A DNA stretch of 64,000 nucleotides from the NCBI RefSeq assembly GCF_000717875.1, contig NZ_JOCT01000004.1, forward strand, positions 124,001 to 188,000, given 5' to 3'. Shown piece after piece: positions 31,066 to 40,730 of the stretch; within the stretch, counting starts at the first letter, position 1; each line of letters starts with the position of its first letter. A program made the position numbers and the translations under genes. Source of the DNA: Streptomyces sp. NRRL S-455 (lineage in GTDB: Bacteria > Actinomycetota > Actinomycetes > Streptomycetales > Streptomycetaceae). The notes under the pieces were generated by a model that was not told the origin of the DNA, ran no database searches, and saw nothing but the letters and a program-made list of their open reading frames with translations.

Positions 31066-33492
31066 CTAGGACGGAAGTGACTGCTCCGCCCAAATGATCT
31101 TTCCTTCGGGGAGCTGACGGGTGCCCCAGCCCTGGGTGAGCTGCGCGACGAGGAGCAGTCCGCGTCCGCCTTCGTCGAAGGTACGGGCCCGGCGCAGGTG
31201 GGGTGCGGTCGTGCTGCCGTCGGAGACTTCACAGATGAGCGTGCGGTCGTAGATCAGTCTCAGCTCGATGGGGGGCCGGGCGTGCCGGATGGCGTTGGTG
31301 ACCAGTTCGCTGACGACCAGCTCGGTGATGAACCCGGCATGGTCGAGACCCCACTCGGACAGTTGCCTGCAGGCGGCCTTGCGGGTCTCGGCGACCGCGG
31401 CGGGATCCGGCGACACCGGCCAGCTCGCCACGTGGGACGCGTCGAGGGCTCGCGTGCGCGCCACCAGGAGCGCCGCGTCGTCGGAGGGGCGTTCCACGAG
31501 CAGGGCGCGCAGCAAGGCGTCGCAGGTGGCCTCCAGATCAGGAGCCGGTCGCCGCAGCACCTCGCGCATCGCGGCGATCCCCTCGTCGATGTCACGGCCG
31601 CGGGTCTCGACGAGCCCGTCCGTGTAGAGGACGAGCAGACTGCCCTCGGCCAGCTCCAGCTCGGTCGACTCGAAGGGCAGGCTGCCCAGACCGAGGGGAG
31701 GCCCTGCCGGAACCTCCAGGAACTCGACGGTGCCGTCAGGCGCCACGAGGGCGGGCACGGGGTGACCCGCGCGGGCGATCGTGCAGCAGCGGGAGACCGG
31801 GTCGTACACGGCGTAGAGGCAGGTGGCGCCGACGTCGCCGTCGGGCAGGCCCAGGGGGGCTTCCTGGCCCGCCAGGCGGTTGACCAGGTCGTCGAGGTGG
31901 GTCAGCAACTCGTCGGGGGGCAGGTCGACATCTGCCAGGGTGCGTACGGCGGTGCGCAGCCGCCCCATGGTCGCCGAGGCCTGGATGCCGTGGCCCACGA
32001 CGTCGCCGACGACCAGAGCGACCCGGGCACCGGAGAGCGGAATGACGTCGAACCAGTCGCCGCCCACACCGGCCCGGGCGCTGGCGGGCAGATAGCGGGA
32101 GGCGACCTCCAGGGCCGCCTGCTCGGGGAGACGCTGTGGCAGCAGGCTGTTCTGCAGGGTGAGGGAGGTGTCGCGCTCGCGGGTGTAGCGCCGGGCGTTG
32201 TCGATGCACACGGCGGCGCGGGCGGTGATCTCCTGGCCCAGCAGCAGATCGTCCTGCTCGAAGCGCTGGGGCCGTCGGTGGCGGGAGAACGTGGCCACTC
32301 CCAAGGTGAGGCCCCGCGCGCGCATGGGCACCGCCAGCACCGAATGGAAACCGAACCGCCGCATCCGTTCGGCCCGATGCGGGGCCGTCCGGTCCAGTTC
32401 CTCCAGGGCGGCGGGCGTGATGTGCTCGATGATCGGCCGCCCCGCGGCCAGGCAGACCGCCGCGGTGGAGCCCTCCGGATAGGCGGCCACCGTCCCGTGC
32501 GGCACCACGGTTTCGGGGAGGCCCTCCAGAACCGACTGGGAGGCGACCCGCCGCAGCATCACCGGCCCGTGCGGTGAGCCCTGCGGGGGGTCCTCACCCC
32601 CTTCGATCGCGGGCAGGAGATCGACTGTGACGAAGTCCGCGAACCGCGGGACGGCCACGTCGGCCAGTTCCTGAGCGGTACGGGGCAGGTCCAGGGTGCT
32701 GCCGATCCGCAGGCTGGCGTCGTCGACCAGGACCAGTCGCTGCCGTGCGAGGTACTGCTCCGTCACGTCGTGCGCCGACAGCAGGACACCGTCGGCTCGC
32801 CGCCCGTCGGCGTCCCGCACCGGGACGAGGGACACCGACCACACGCTCTCCCGTTCGTGACCGGCGAGGTGCAGCGCGGCTCCCAGCTCCTGGAGACGAC
32901 CGGTCCGCAGCGCGGCCCGCATGCCCTCCTCAGCCCGCTCGCTCTCCGGGTCGAGGACGATCTCCGTCACCCGCAGCCCGCGCATCTCCGCCTCGGGCAG
33001 GCCGATCACCCGTTCCATGTCCGCGTTCGCCCAGCGCAACCGCAGTCCGGCGTCGTACAGGGCCATGGAGTAGGGAGCCTGCGCGAATCCACGCCGCACG
33101 AACGCATCACCCTCGGGCGTCGGTTCCGGACGGGCGACCGGTGACACCAGCAGCCAGTCGTCGTCCCCGTCGTTCTCCCGGTGATGGGCCAGCAGCCCGA
33201 CGGCGAGGCGGTGACCGTCCCGGTGCAGCAGCCTGGCCGTCCCGCTCCACCTTGGCAGGCCGGTCAGCGAGGCCGGCACCTGAGCGTCGGCGGCGTCCGC
33301 GAGCAGCCGGGCCGCGGGCCGGCCGACCACTTCGCCGGCCCGGTATCCGAGCAGCCGCCGGGCCCCTTCGTTCCACGCGGTCACGACACCGTGACCATCG
33401 ACGACGGCCCTGGCAGTGGCCGCCTCGTCGACATCTGCCGGCGACCAGGCGCTCGACGGGCCCTCGTCCCGGGCGGACGCGGATCCGGTCAT
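31066..33492 (-). CDS. PAS-GAF-PP2C phosphatase with RsbW-like kinase domain
   Basis: An 808-residue regulator. Two PAS domains (about 20-130 and 140-255, with VVTAWNEGARRLLGYRAGEV and GLRLRWANADMERVIGLPE) precede a GAF domain (about 265-420), then a SpoIIE-type PP2C phosphatase (about 440-660, with GVGGDWFDVIPL, LVVGDVVGHG and LLVLYTDGLVETRG), and a C-terminal HATPase_c kinase domain (about 690-808, N-box SELVTNAIRHA, GRGLLLVAQL). Such proteins dephosphorylate and/or phosphorylate anti-anti-sigma factors. ATG 33492 has a GAGG site; an upstream ATG at 33570 extends the frame. No membrane segment, so it should be a cytosolic sensor. Confidence 0.9.
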   Translation of the reverse strand: MTGSASARDEGPSSAWSPADVDEAATARAVVDGHGVVTAWNEGARRLLGYRAGEVVGRPAARLLADAADAQVPASLTGLPRWSGTARLLHRDGHRLAVGLLAHHRENDGDDDWLLVSPVARPEPTPEGDAFVRRGFAQAPYSMALYDAGLRLRWANADMERVIGLPEAEMRGLRVTEIVLDPESERAEEGMRAALRTGRLQELGAALHLAGHERESVWSVSLVPVRDADGRRADGVLLSAHDVTEQYLARQRLVLVDDASLRIGSTLDLPRTAQELADVAVPRFADFVTVDLLPAIEGGEDPPQGSPHGPVMLRRVASQSVLEGLPETVVPHGTVAAYPEGSTAAVCLAAGRPIIEHITPAALEELDRTAPHRAERMRRFGFHSVLAVPMRARGLTLGVATFSRHRRPQRFEQDDLLLGQEITARAAVCIDNARRYTRERDTSLTLQNSLLPQRLPEQAALEVASRYLPASARAGVGGDWFDVIPLSGARVALVVGDVVGHGIQASATMGRLRTAVRTLADVDLPPDELLTHLDDLVNRLAGQEAPLGLPDGDVGATCLYAVYDPVSRCCTIARAGHPVPALVAPDGTVEFLEVPAGPPLGLGSLPFESTELELAEGSLLVLYTDGLVETRGRDIDEGIAAMREVLRRPAPDLEATCDALLRALLVERPSDDAALLVARTRALDASHVASWPVSPDPAAVAETRKAACRQLSEWGLDHAGFITELVVSELVTNAIRHARPPIELRLIYDRTLICEVSDGSTTAPHLRRARTFDEGGRGLLLVAQLTQGWGTRQLPEGKIIWAEQSLPS

Positions 33493-33699
33493 GACCTCAT
33501 CTCGCCTCACTCCCGCCCCGCGTCCGTCTGCCCGGGAGCGCCCCGAACCCGAGGTTCGCCGCACCTTCATCTCTTACGACACTAGACATCAAGGGTGACA
33601 GATATGTGCGAATGGGTCCTCATGGCAGGTCGGCGGCACCCACCCTGGGCGCGGGCGTCCGAAGTGCCGGATGACGGACGTCATGCCGCCAGGTGACGG

Positions 33700-33739
33700 C
33701 GAGAGCCCCAGCCCTCACTCACCCGGGCTGGGGCTCTCG
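33700..33739 (-). terminator. Terminator of the VanW-like gene
   Basis: CGAGAGCCCCAGCCC (33700-33714) and GGGCTGGGGCTCTCG (33725-33739) form a perfect 15-base stem 20 bases downstream of the gene on the minus strand. Confidence 0.85.
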
Positions 33740-33758
33740 TACGTCGGCCGGCCGGAGG

Positions 33759-36323
33759 TCAGTTCGGCTTGGTGTCGATGACCACGGTGCGCTCCGCCGT
33801 CGTCTTGCCGCGCAGTGCCTTGCGCAGCGCGGTGACGACGTCCTGCGGCAGCACGTCGCGCTTTCCGCTCGCGGTCTCGATCTGCACACCGTCGAAGGTC
33901 GTGCCGTACGCCTCCTTGAGCGCCTCCAGGTTGTAGGTGTCCACGAGCTTGCCGTCGACGGCCTTGAACCCGAGGATCTTCGGCAGCGACAACGCGCCGA
34001 ACGGAATGCTGTGCGCCGGGTCGGTCTGCACGATGGCCTTGGCGGACATCGCGGGCTGCGCGAAGTCCTTCAGCACCCGGTCGACCTCGGCGTTCGAGAC
34101 GGTCGGCCGGCGGGTGGTGGTCGGGAGGTTCACCGTGCCGGCCGCGCCGGTCTCCACCTGGGTGCGGTACGCCTCCTCGATCGCGGCGGTCGACTTGGCG
34201 ACGTCGACGCCCTTGCCCGCCTTGCCGTACACGGGGACGGCCTTGCCGCCTTCGAACTTGATCGTGCCGTCGCTCGCCGAGCCGCCACCGCCCGCCGCGT
34301 TCTCGAGGGACGCGTGCAGCTTCTCCTCGTCGACGGGCATGACGGGTGTGACCACGCGGTGGTTGCCGAAGAGGGAGCCGATGACGGAGACCGGGTTGTA
34401 GTCGCTCTTCGCCGCCGCGTCGGCCGTGGCGTCCATGTCGAACTGGAGTCCGGCCTTGTCCGGGTCGAGGGACACGGTCCTGCCGTCCACCGACAGCTTC
34501 AGCGGCTTGCCCATGTTGCCGTCGAAGGCCTCGTCGAGCTTCTTGACCGCGCCGTCGCGAGTCGTGCCGCCGATGTCGACGCCGAGCACGGTGGTGCCCT
34601 TGGGCACGTCGGTGCGGTTCATCAGCAGTCCGGCGCCGTAGACGCCACCGGCGGCCACGACCACGCCCGCCGCGAGCAGCACGAGCTTGTTGCGGCCCTT
34701 CTTCTTCGGCGCCTTCGAGGAGCTCGCCGGGGACGGGGAGGCCGGCTCGGGCGGCTTCGGGGCCGTGTGGGGCGCCGGGCCGTCGCCGGACGCGCCAGGG
34801 CCGAAGGGCGAGGCCGCGCCGGGCGGTACGACGGGGATGCCGCTGGTGACGGTGTGTCCGGAGACGTTGTCGTGGCGGGGGCCACCGTAGCCCTGGCCGT
34901 CCGGGGGTTCGGGAGCCGGCTTCTGCGGGGTGAGGATGGCGGTGTCGTCACTCATGCCGCCGCCGGTGCCTGCTGCGCCCGGGCCGGTGGTCGCGGTGCC
35001 GGGGCCGCCGGGGCCGGTGGGGTCGGTGAAGGCACCAGGGCCGCCGGGCTTGCCCGGACCGTTGAAGATGCCGGGGGCGCCCGGCGCGCTGGAGCCCGCG
35101 GGGTCACCACCGCCGGGCCGCTGGAAAGCGACGGGGCGGCCGGCGGTGCCAGGGCCACCGGGCTCGTCGAAGTCACCGGCTCGGCCCGGGCCACCCGGCG
35201 CGTTGAAGGGACCAGGCCCACTGGGGGCACCAGGCCCGCCCGGCCCGGCAAAGCCTCCGGGGCCACCAGGAGCCCCGGGCCCACCGGCCTCGTCGAAGTC
35301 ACCGGCTCGGCCCGGGCCACCGGGCTCGTCGAAGTCACCGGCTCGACCCGGGCCACCGGGCCCGCTGCGGCCACCGGGCCCACCCGCCGACGGCACCATC
35401 GGACCGTCCCCGGTGACCGGACCGCCGGTCGGGCCGGCAGGACCCCGGCTTCCGGAGCCACGGGACCCCTCGGCCTCGCCGAAGCCGTGGGGAGCGCCCG
35501 GGCCGCCGTAGCCACCCTGACCGTTCGTTCCGCTCTGTCCGCTCGGGCCACCGCCGTTCTCCGCGAAGTACGGCAGGTCGTCCCGGCGCGGCTCCTCACC
35601 GCCACCGCCCGGGGCGGGACGCGAACCGTTGCCCAGCGGGCCCGCCGCCAGCGCCTCGGTGACGTCGAAGGAGCCGGTGCCGCCACCGTGCCCGGGCGCG
35701 ACGGGACCACCGGTCGCGCCGCCCGGCAGCCCGGAGCCGTTCGTGCCGCCGGACCGGGAACCGCCGGGCGCGCTCATGGAGCCGACCACGCCGCCAGGCC
35801 GCCCGGTGCCCGGTCGCGCCCCACCGGACGCCCCCGCGCCGGCCGGACCAGGCCCACCCGGACCGGAACCGCCCGGCAGACCGGCACCGTTGGTGGAGCC
35901 GCCGCCCTGACCGCCCTTGCCCGGACCGGACTTGCGGGGCGCGAACCAGTCGCTGGCCGGCTTGTCATCGGCCGACTGAGCGGACTCGGCGGGAGGCTCG
36001 ACCGTGCCCGTGCCCCGGGACGTGGCGGCACCCGGCGGCGTCGACTCCTCGGCGCGCGTACCGGTGTCGCCCGCGCTCTCCGCGTCCGTGACGGGCTTGC
36101 GCACCACCACCGGCGGAATGGGCCGGGAGCCGGGGATGTTGATCCGGATCCGGGTCGTCAGCGTGGTCTCGGTCTTGCGTTCCTCCGGCCGCGTGGCCGA
36201 ACGGCCCGCGTCCGTACCGCTGTCGGAGACCGCCGGAATCCCGTACGGCGGCGTACCCGACGGGTAGGCGGCTCCGCCGCGCCCGTTGGGCCCGGAGGAC
36301 GGAGTGTCAGTTTCACGACTCAA
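33759..36323 (-). CDS. VanW-type peptidoglycan-binding membrane protein with collagen-like region
   Basis: An 854-residue protein. Residues about 1-540 are disordered; about 230-450 is Gly-X-Y rich (GGPGRAGDFDEPGGPGRAGD, GGPGAPGGPGGFAGPG). A membrane helix at about 542-565 (KLVLLAAGVVVAAGGVYGAG) is followed by an extracytoplasmic part with two putative peptidoglycan-binding (PF12229-type) units, each opening with VLGVDIGGTTRDGAVKKLDE-like or LPKILGFKAVDG-like strands, as in VanW/YoaR proteins. The topology puts the collagen-like part inside the cell. ATG 36323 begins [17 protein letters not shown]. It may sense or bind the wall; no enzyme motif is visible. Confidence 0.85.
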   Translation of the reverse strand: MSRETDTPSSGPNGRGGAAYPSGTPPYGIPAVSDSGTDAGRSATRPEERKTETTLTTRIRINIPGSRPIPPVVVRKPVTDAESAGDTGTRAEESTPPGAATSRGTGTVEPPAESAQSADDKPASDWFAPRKSGPGKGGQGGGSTNGAGLPGGSGPGGPGPAGAGASGGARPGTGRPGGVVGSMSAPGGSRSGGTNGSGLPGGATGGPVAPGHGGGTGSFDVTEALAAGPLGNGSRPAPGGGGEEPRRDDLPYFAENGGGPSGQSGTNGQGGYGGPGAPHGFGEAEGSRGSGSRGPAGPTGGPVTGDGPMVPSAGGPGGRSGPGGPGRAGDFDEPGGPGRAGDFDEAGGPGAPGGPGGFAGPGGPGAPSGPGPFNAPGGPGRAGDFDEPGGPGTAGRPVAFQRPGGGDPAGSSAPGAPGIFNGPGKPGGPGAFTDPTGPGGPGTATTGPGAAGTGGGMSDDTAILTPQKPAPEPPDGQGYGGPRHDNVSGHTVTSGIPVVPPGAASPFGPGASGDGPAPHTAPKPPEPASPSPASSSKAPKKKGRNKLVLLAAGVVVAAGGVYGAGLLMNRTDVPKGTTVLGVDIGGTTRDGAVKKLDEAFDGNMGKPLKLSVDGRTVSLDPDKAGLQFDMDATADAAAKSDYNPVSVIGSLFGNHRVVTPVMPVDEEKLHASLENAAGGGGSASDGTIKFEGGKAVPVYGKAGKGVDVAKSTAAIEEAYRTQVETGAAGTVNLPTTTRRPTVSNAEVDRVLKDFAQPAMSAKAIVQTDPAHSIPFGALSLPKILGFKAVDGKLVDTYNLEALKEAYGTTFDGVQIETASGKRDVLPQDVVTALRKALRGKTTAERTVVIDTKPN
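34980..35400 (-). repeat. Collagen-like Gly-Pro repeat region
   Basis: Roughly 140 codons with Gly at nearly every third position, containing near-identical blocks encoding PGRAGDFDEPGG at three places (around 35155, 35285 and 35325). The block structure suggests unequal recombination. Confidence 0.75.
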
Positions 36324-36517
36324 GGCAGGTTCTCCCGGTTGGCTCCGCCGCCCGTCACAACCTCACGATGGGGGTCCCCCCTGCACGAGCGAAGTCGAGT
36401 GCTTGGGGGAGGCTCGGCGGCGCCCACCACCATACTGGCCACTTCTCACCCGTATCCCGTGACCGCTGGGGAAACTCACACCGGACCCCCACGCGCACGT
36501 TCTGGCGAAGTGGTACG

Positions 36518-36928
36518 TCACTTGCCAAGTCGGACGGGATCGCTGCCCGGTTGCCGCCCCGGACCGAGGGTGGCGCAGATCACAGCAATGACGATGCCGC
36601 CGAGCAGGAAGAGGTAGGAGCCGCTTCCCGCGGCGAAGAGGAAGTCTCCCTCGGGGCGGCTGGCGGTGAGCAGGATGACGGCGAGCATCCAGCCCGCGGC
36701 GGCCGCGACGCCCCCGGCCCGGCTGCGGGTGAGCCGTGCGGCGCCCAGCACGAGCCCCGCCACACCGGCGAGGGCGAGCAGCAGCCCGCCCGGGAACCAC
36801 CCCGGCTGCACCAGCGCCCCGGCGGCGCCGACCACGGCCCCGAGCAGCAAGAGCCCCAGGAAGGCGGCGGCCCGTCCGACGGACGGCGGCCGCAGCGGCT
36901 GGGCGAGCATCGGGCTCCGGTCGTTCAT
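36518..36928 (-). CDS. Four-helix small membrane protein downstream of mshB
   Basis: A 136-residue protein with about four hydrophobic helices ([76 protein letters not shown]). ATG 36928 has GGAGGAGG 4-11 bases upstream and overlaps the mshB stop by ATGA, so it is translationally coupled to mshB. I recall small membrane proteins in this position in other streptomycetes. Function unknown; no transporter motif is visible. Confidence 0.8.
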   Translation of the reverse strand: MNDRSPMLAQPLRPPSVGRAAAFLGLLLLGAVVGAAGALVQPGWFPGGLLLALAGVAGLVLGAARLTRSRAGGVAAAAGWMLAVILLTASRPEGDFLFAAGSGSYLFLLGGIVIAVICATLGPGRQPGSDPVRLGK

Positions 36929-37785
36929 GAGACCTCCTCCACACCGGCGAACAGGTCCGTCTCCCGCTCGTCGGAGCCCCGCTCGCCCCGCACCAGTTCG
37001 TAGTACTCCGTGGTGAGGAGCGGCTGAGCGAGTTCGTTGGACAGCACGAAGTACGGCTCGGCCACGGTGATCTGGGTGGCGTGGGCACGCATCGCGGCGG
37101 CCTTGGCGGCGGCGTGGGCGCTGCCGTCCACGACGGTGGTGATCCGCTCGTCGGCCACGACGCCCGGCACGTCGTCGACGGCGGCCGACTTGGTGAAGGG
37201 CAGACCGGGCAGGTCCTCCTGGAGCCGGGTGAAGGCCTGCTCCACAACGGGCCGGGGAACCCGGTTCCAGTAGACCTTCGGGATCTTCCATCCGGACTCG
37301 GCGGACAGTTCGGCGGCGCGCATGGCGACCCGGTGGGCCTGGATGTGGTCGGGATGGCCGTAGCCGCCGTTGTCGTCGTAGGTGACGAGGACCTGGGGGC
37401 GCACCTCGCGGATCACCTCGACGAGGTGTGCCGCGGCCTCGTCGACGTCGGCCTGCCAGAAGCAGGCGGGGTCGTCGTTGTCGGGCAGCCCCATCATCCC
37501 TGAGTCGCTGTAACGTCCGGCGCCGCCGAGCAGCCGGAAGTCCTGGACGCCCAGCTCGGCCATGGCGGCGCTGAGCTCGCTGCGCCGGTGCTGGCCCAGG
37601 GCGGCACCGGCCAGGTGGGCCAGATCGGGCGGGATGACCTCGCCGCGCTCGCCGAGGGTGCAGGTGACCAGGGTGACGTGGGCACCCTCGGCCGCGTACC
37701 TGGCCATGGTCGCGCCGTTGTTGATCGACTCGTCGTCCGGGTGCGCGTGCACCAGCAGGAGACGACGGGAGGGCAGTTCCGTCAT
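36925..37785 (-). CDS. mshB: Mycothiol biosynthesis deacetylase MshB
   Basis: A 286-residue zinc deacetylase of the LmbE family. The zinc motif is VHAHPDDES (HPDD at about 13-16) and [12 protein letters not shown] (about 143-154). MshB removes acetate from GlcNAc-inositol to give GlcN-inositol, the third step of mycothiol synthesis, and is found only in actinobacteria. Conserved [19 protein letters not shown] and YRDN-like YDDNGGYGH are present. Length is usual. Start ATG 37785 ([20 protein letters not shown]). A downstream membrane protein is coupled by ATGA. Confidence 0.94.
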   Translation of the reverse strand: MTELPSRRLLLVHAHPDDESINNGATMARYAAEGAHVTLVTCTLGERGEVIPPDLAHLAGAALGQHRRSELSAAMAELGVQDFRLLGGAGRYSDSGMMGLPDNDDPACFWQADVDEAAAHLVEVIREVRPQVLVTYDDNGGYGHPDHIQAHRVAMRAAELSAESGWKIPKVYWNRVPRPVVEQAFTRLQEDLPGLPFTKSAAVDDVPGVVADERITTVVDGSAHAAAKAAAMRAHATQITVAEPYFVLSNELAQPLLTTEYYELVRGERGSDERETDLFAGVEEVS

Positions 37786-37794
37786 GGGACCAGC

Positions 37795-37950
37795 CTATGA
37801 GGCGCCGGGGCGCAGGTCGTCACGCCCTGGGGCGTCGTAGCGCGGCAGGCCGCTCGTGGAGATGGTCCACTCACCGATGGTGACGTCCTCGCCGTGGGCC
37901 GGCTTCGTGCCGTACGCGGTCGAGGGCTGACCGGCGGCCCTCCAGGCTTA
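37795..37950 (-). pseudogene. Possible 3' remnant of a lost gene
   Basis: Between mshB and the next gene, one minus-strand frame of about 51 codons has the codon bias of a real gene and reads TAYGTKPAHGEDVTIGEWTI followed by STSGLPRYDAPGR and a TAG at 37795. It begins right after an in-frame TAA at 37948, has no start codon or ribosome site, and lies just before mshB. It looks like the C-terminal tail of a longer protein whose 5' part is gone. I do not recognise the family. Confidence 0.35.
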
Positions 37951-37995
37951 CGAGGCCCGACTAGGGGAAACCGGACCTCGGGACGGATGAGGCAT

Positions 37996-38043
37996 GGCCT
38001 CCGGCCGGGTCCCGCCACTTCCCTCGGGGCCCCGGCCGGAAGG
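37996..38043 (-). terminator. Terminator after the 64-aa gene
   Basis: GCCTCCGGCCGGG (about 37997-38009) pairs with CCCGGCCGGAAGGC (about 38030-38043) with one bulged base, immediately downstream on the minus strand of the 64-aa gene. Confidence 0.65.
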
Positions 38044-38051
38044 CACCACGC

Positions 38052-38246
38052 TCAGAACTTGATGCTGCCGATCATGCCCGCGATGTTCGTCGTCAACTCG
38101 CTGATCGTGGGAGCGACGGTCGAGGAGGCGAGGTAGAAGCCGAGCAGCATGCAGACGATCGCATGCCCCGCCTTCAGGCCCGACTTCTTGATCAGCAGGA
38201 AGACGATGATCGCCAGCAGCACCACCGCCGAAATCGAGAGTGCCAC
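38052..38246 (-). CDS. Two-helix membrane micro-protein (64 aa)
   Basis: A 64-residue protein starting MALSISAVVLLAIIVFLLIK, a membrane helix, followed by KSGLKAGHAIVCMLLGFYLA, a second helix, and a short tail TTNIAGMIGSIKF. It has GGAGGTGA immediately upstream of ATG 38246. The codon use and ribosome site argue it is real. I recall similar 60-70 residue proteins in streptomycetes, some near conjugation genes, but cannot name a family. Confidence 0.78.
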   Translation of the reverse strand: MALSISAVVLLAIIVFLLIKKSGLKAGHAIVCMLLGFYLASSTVAPTISELTTNIAGMIGSIKF

Positions 38247-38422
38247 GGCGGCTCACCTCCAAAGATCCACAGGGGCGCGGGGGGTCGGGCTATGGGGGCA
38301 TTAAATCCGTACAGCAGCAAGCAGGTTCATACCCACTATGCGACATTGATCATAACTATCCGTCCGCCGCATCGCTCGGCGCACGGCCGCACAAGGGGGC
38401 GCATGGCCAATATGGTCAGGGC

Positions 38423-40534
38423 ATGACGACCGAGCCTGACTCCTTCCCCCGGCGGCACGCCCGTACCCAGCGCTTCACGCTCGGCGCGCCGCGTTCGTTC
38501 ACTGTGGCGCCCGACGGTTCACGTGTCGTGTTCCTTCGCTCGAGTTCCGGTTCGGACCGGGCGAGCGCCCTGTGGGTCCTCGACACGGAGGACGGCCAAG
38601 AGCGCGTGGCCGCCGACCCGCGCGCCCTGCTGGGCGGTGCCTCGGAGGACCTCTCGCCCGAGGAACGTGCCCGGCGTGAACGCAGTCGCGAGGGCGGGGC
38701 CGGCATCGTCGGGTACGCCACCGACGCGGCCGTCGAGTTGGCCTCTTTCGCCTTGTCAGGACGGCTTTTCGCGGCCGAGCTGCGGGCCGGGACGGCGCGT
38801 GAACTGCCCGCTCCGGGGCCGGTGATCGACCCGCGTCCGTCGCCCGACGGGCGGCATGTCGCCTACGTCGCCCGGGGTGCCCTGCGGGTCGTGGGCGCCG
38901 AGGGGGACGGCGACCGGGCGCTCGCCGAGCCGGATTCCGAAAATGTCTCATATGGACTGGCCGAGTTCATCGCGGCCGAGGAGATGGACCGGTCGCGCGG
39001 CTTCTGGTGGGCCCCGGAGTCGGACCGGCTGCTCGTGGCACGGGTGGACGACACACCGGTGCGGCGGTGGTGGATCTCCGATCCGGCACATCCGGAACGC
39101 GAGCCGCAGCGGGTGGCGTACCCGGCGGCGGGCACCGGCAACGCGGACGTACGGCTGTTCGTCATCGGGCTGGACGGGGCGCGGACGGAGGTCGTCTGGG
39201 ACCGGGCCCGGTACCCGTATCTGGCGCGTGTGCACTGGTCAGCGGCGGGTGCGCCGCTACTGCTCGTACAGGCGCGCGACCAGCGCGGCCAGCTGATCCT
39301 GGCGGTGGACACGGAGTCCGGCAGGACCCGGATGGTGCACGCGGACGAAGATCCAACATGGCTGGATCTTTTCCCTGGGGTGCCGTGCTGGAGTCCGGCC
39401 GGTCAGCTCGTGCGGATCGCGGACGAGGGGGGTGCGCGGGTACTGGCGGTCGGGGAACGGCCGCTCACCGGAGCGCAGTTGCATGTCCGCGCCGTTCTGG
39501 ACGTCTCCGAACAGGACGTACTGGTCTCGGCGTCGGCGGGTGAGGAGGCCGTCGACGCGGAGACGGGTCAGGTGCATGTGTACCGGGTGAACGAGCTGGG
39601 TGTGGAACGGGTGTCGCAGGAGCCGGGCGTGCACGCGGCGGTGCGGGCCGGGAACGTGACCGTGCTCGTCTCGGCGACACTGGACCGGCCAGGTTCGCGG
39701 GTGCGGGTCCTGCGTGACGGAAAGCCGACCCTGACTGTCCCCTCATACGCGGAAGATCCCGGTATGTCTCCCCGCGTGACACTCACCGAAGGGGGCGCAC
39801 GCCGTGTCCCGTGCGCCGTGGTTATGCCTCGGGACTACGACGGTGACACCCCGCTGCCGGTCCTCATGGACCCGTACGGCGGGCCGCACGGACAGCGGGT
39901 GCTCGCGGCCCACAACCCGTACCTCACCTCGCAGTGGTTCGCCGACCAGGGGTTCGCGGTCGTGGTCGCGGACGGGCGGGGTACCCCCGGACGTTCCCCC
40001 GCCTGGGAGAAGGCCATCCACCACGACTTCACGCTGTCGCTGGACGACCAGGTGGAGGCGCTGCAGGACCTCGCGAAGAGGTATCCGCTGGACCTGACCC
40101 GGGTGGCGATCCGCGGCTGGTCCTTCGGCGGCTGGCTGGCGGGTCTCGCGGTGCTGCGCCGCCCCGACGTCTTCCGCGCGGGGATCGCCGGGGCGCCGGT
40201 GACGGACTGGCGGCTCTACGACACGCATTACACGGAGCGCTATCTCGGCGACCCGGAGAAGCACCCGGAGTCGTACGCGAGGAGTTCCCTCGTGACGGCC
40301 GACGGACTGTCGTCCCCCGCTGAACCGCACCGGCCGCTGATGATCGTGCACGGCCTCGCCGACGACAACGTGGTCGTCGCGCACGCCCTGCGCCTCTCCT
40401 CGGCGCTGCTGGCGGCCGGCCGGCCGCACGAGGTGCTGCCGCTGTCCGGGGTCACGCACATCACCCCGCAGGAACAGGTCGCGGAGAACCTGCTGCTCCT
40501 CCAGGTGGACTTCCTGAAGCGGTCGCTGGCATAG
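38423..40534 (+). CDS. S9-family prolyl peptidase, dipeptidyl-peptidase IV type
   Basis: A 703-residue serine peptidase. An N-terminal beta-propeller (about 25-440, several DGRHVAYVA / DGSRVVFLRSS-like strands) contains FIAAEEMDRSRGFWW, the double-Glu motif with which DPP-IV binds the substrate amino terminus. The alpha/beta hydrolase domain (about 460-703) has the Ser in RGWSFGGW, Asp in GLADDNVV and His in SGVTHITP. It should release X-Pro or X-Ala dipeptides. No signal peptide is seen, so it is probably cytoplasmic, and it lies next to a peptide ABC transporter with which it may cooperate. ATG 38423. Confidence 0.92.
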   Translation: MTTEPDSFPRRHARTQRFTLGAPRSFTVAPDGSRVVFLRSSSGSDRASALWVLDTEDGQERVAADPRALLGGASEDLSPEERARRERSREGGAGIVGYATDAAVELASFALSGRLFAAELRAGTARELPAPGPVIDPRPSPDGRHVAYVARGALRVVGAEGDGDRALAEPDSENVSYGLAEFIAAEEMDRSRGFWWAPESDRLLVARVDDTPVRRWWISDPAHPEREPQRVAYPAAGTGNADVRLFVIGLDGARTEVVWDRARYPYLARVHWSAAGAPLLLVQARDQRGQLILAVDTESGRTRMVHADEDPTWLDLFPGVPCWSPAGQLVRIADEGGARVLAVGERPLTGAQLHVRAVLDVSEQDVLVSASAGEEAVDAETGQVHVYRVNELGVERVSQEPGVHAAVRAGNVTVLVSATLDRPGSRVRVLRDGKPTLTVPSYAEDPGMSPRVTLTEGGARRVPCAVVMPRDYDGDTPLPVLMDPYGGPHGQRVLAAHNPYLTSQWFADQGFAVVVADGRGTPGRSPAWEKAIHHDFTLSLDDQVEALQDLAKRYPLDLTRVAIRGWSFGGWLAGLAVLRRPDVFRAGIAGAPVTDWRLYDTHYTERYLGDPEKHPESYARSSLVTADGLSSPAEPHRPLMIVHGLADDNVVVAHALRLSSALLAAGRPHEVLPLSGVTHITPQEQVAENLLLLQVDFLKRSLA

Positions 40535-40650
40535 CCGCAGCACCGCAAAGCGGCACGAACTGCGTTAACGCGCAAGCAACTTCACGGAAGCGGTACCGAT
40601 ATACGGACGCACGAGACTGAGCAGCGTACGGCCGTGCGGGTGCCGTAAAA

Positions 40651-40680
40651 GGGCCGGGGCGCGCCATGTCGCCCCGGCCC
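40651..40680. terminator. Hairpin with flanking A and T runs (bidirectional)
   Basis: AAAA-GGGCCGGGGC (40651-40660) and GCCCCGGCCC-TTT (40671-40680): a 10-base stem with A before and T after, so it can end transcription of the peptidase gene on the plus strand and of the transporter operon on the minus strand. Confidence 0.85.
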
Positions 40681-40703
40681 TTTGCCGTGGCTCCGACGGG
40701 GCG

Positions 40704-40724
40704 CGGCAGCCCTGTGGCTGCCGG
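40704..40724. terminator. Second hairpin between convergent operons
   Basis: CGGCAGCC and GGCTGCCG pair around CTGT, between the hairpins at 40651 and 40731. Confidence 0.55.
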
Positions 40725-40730
40725 AAACGG

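Noticed and set aside
33693..36617. A plus-strand open frame of 974 codons opposite the VanW-type gene
   Set aside because: It is a shadow of a GC-rich gene on the other strand: no domain, no plausible start, and repeated low-complexity residues. The minus-strand frame has a signal of real protein.
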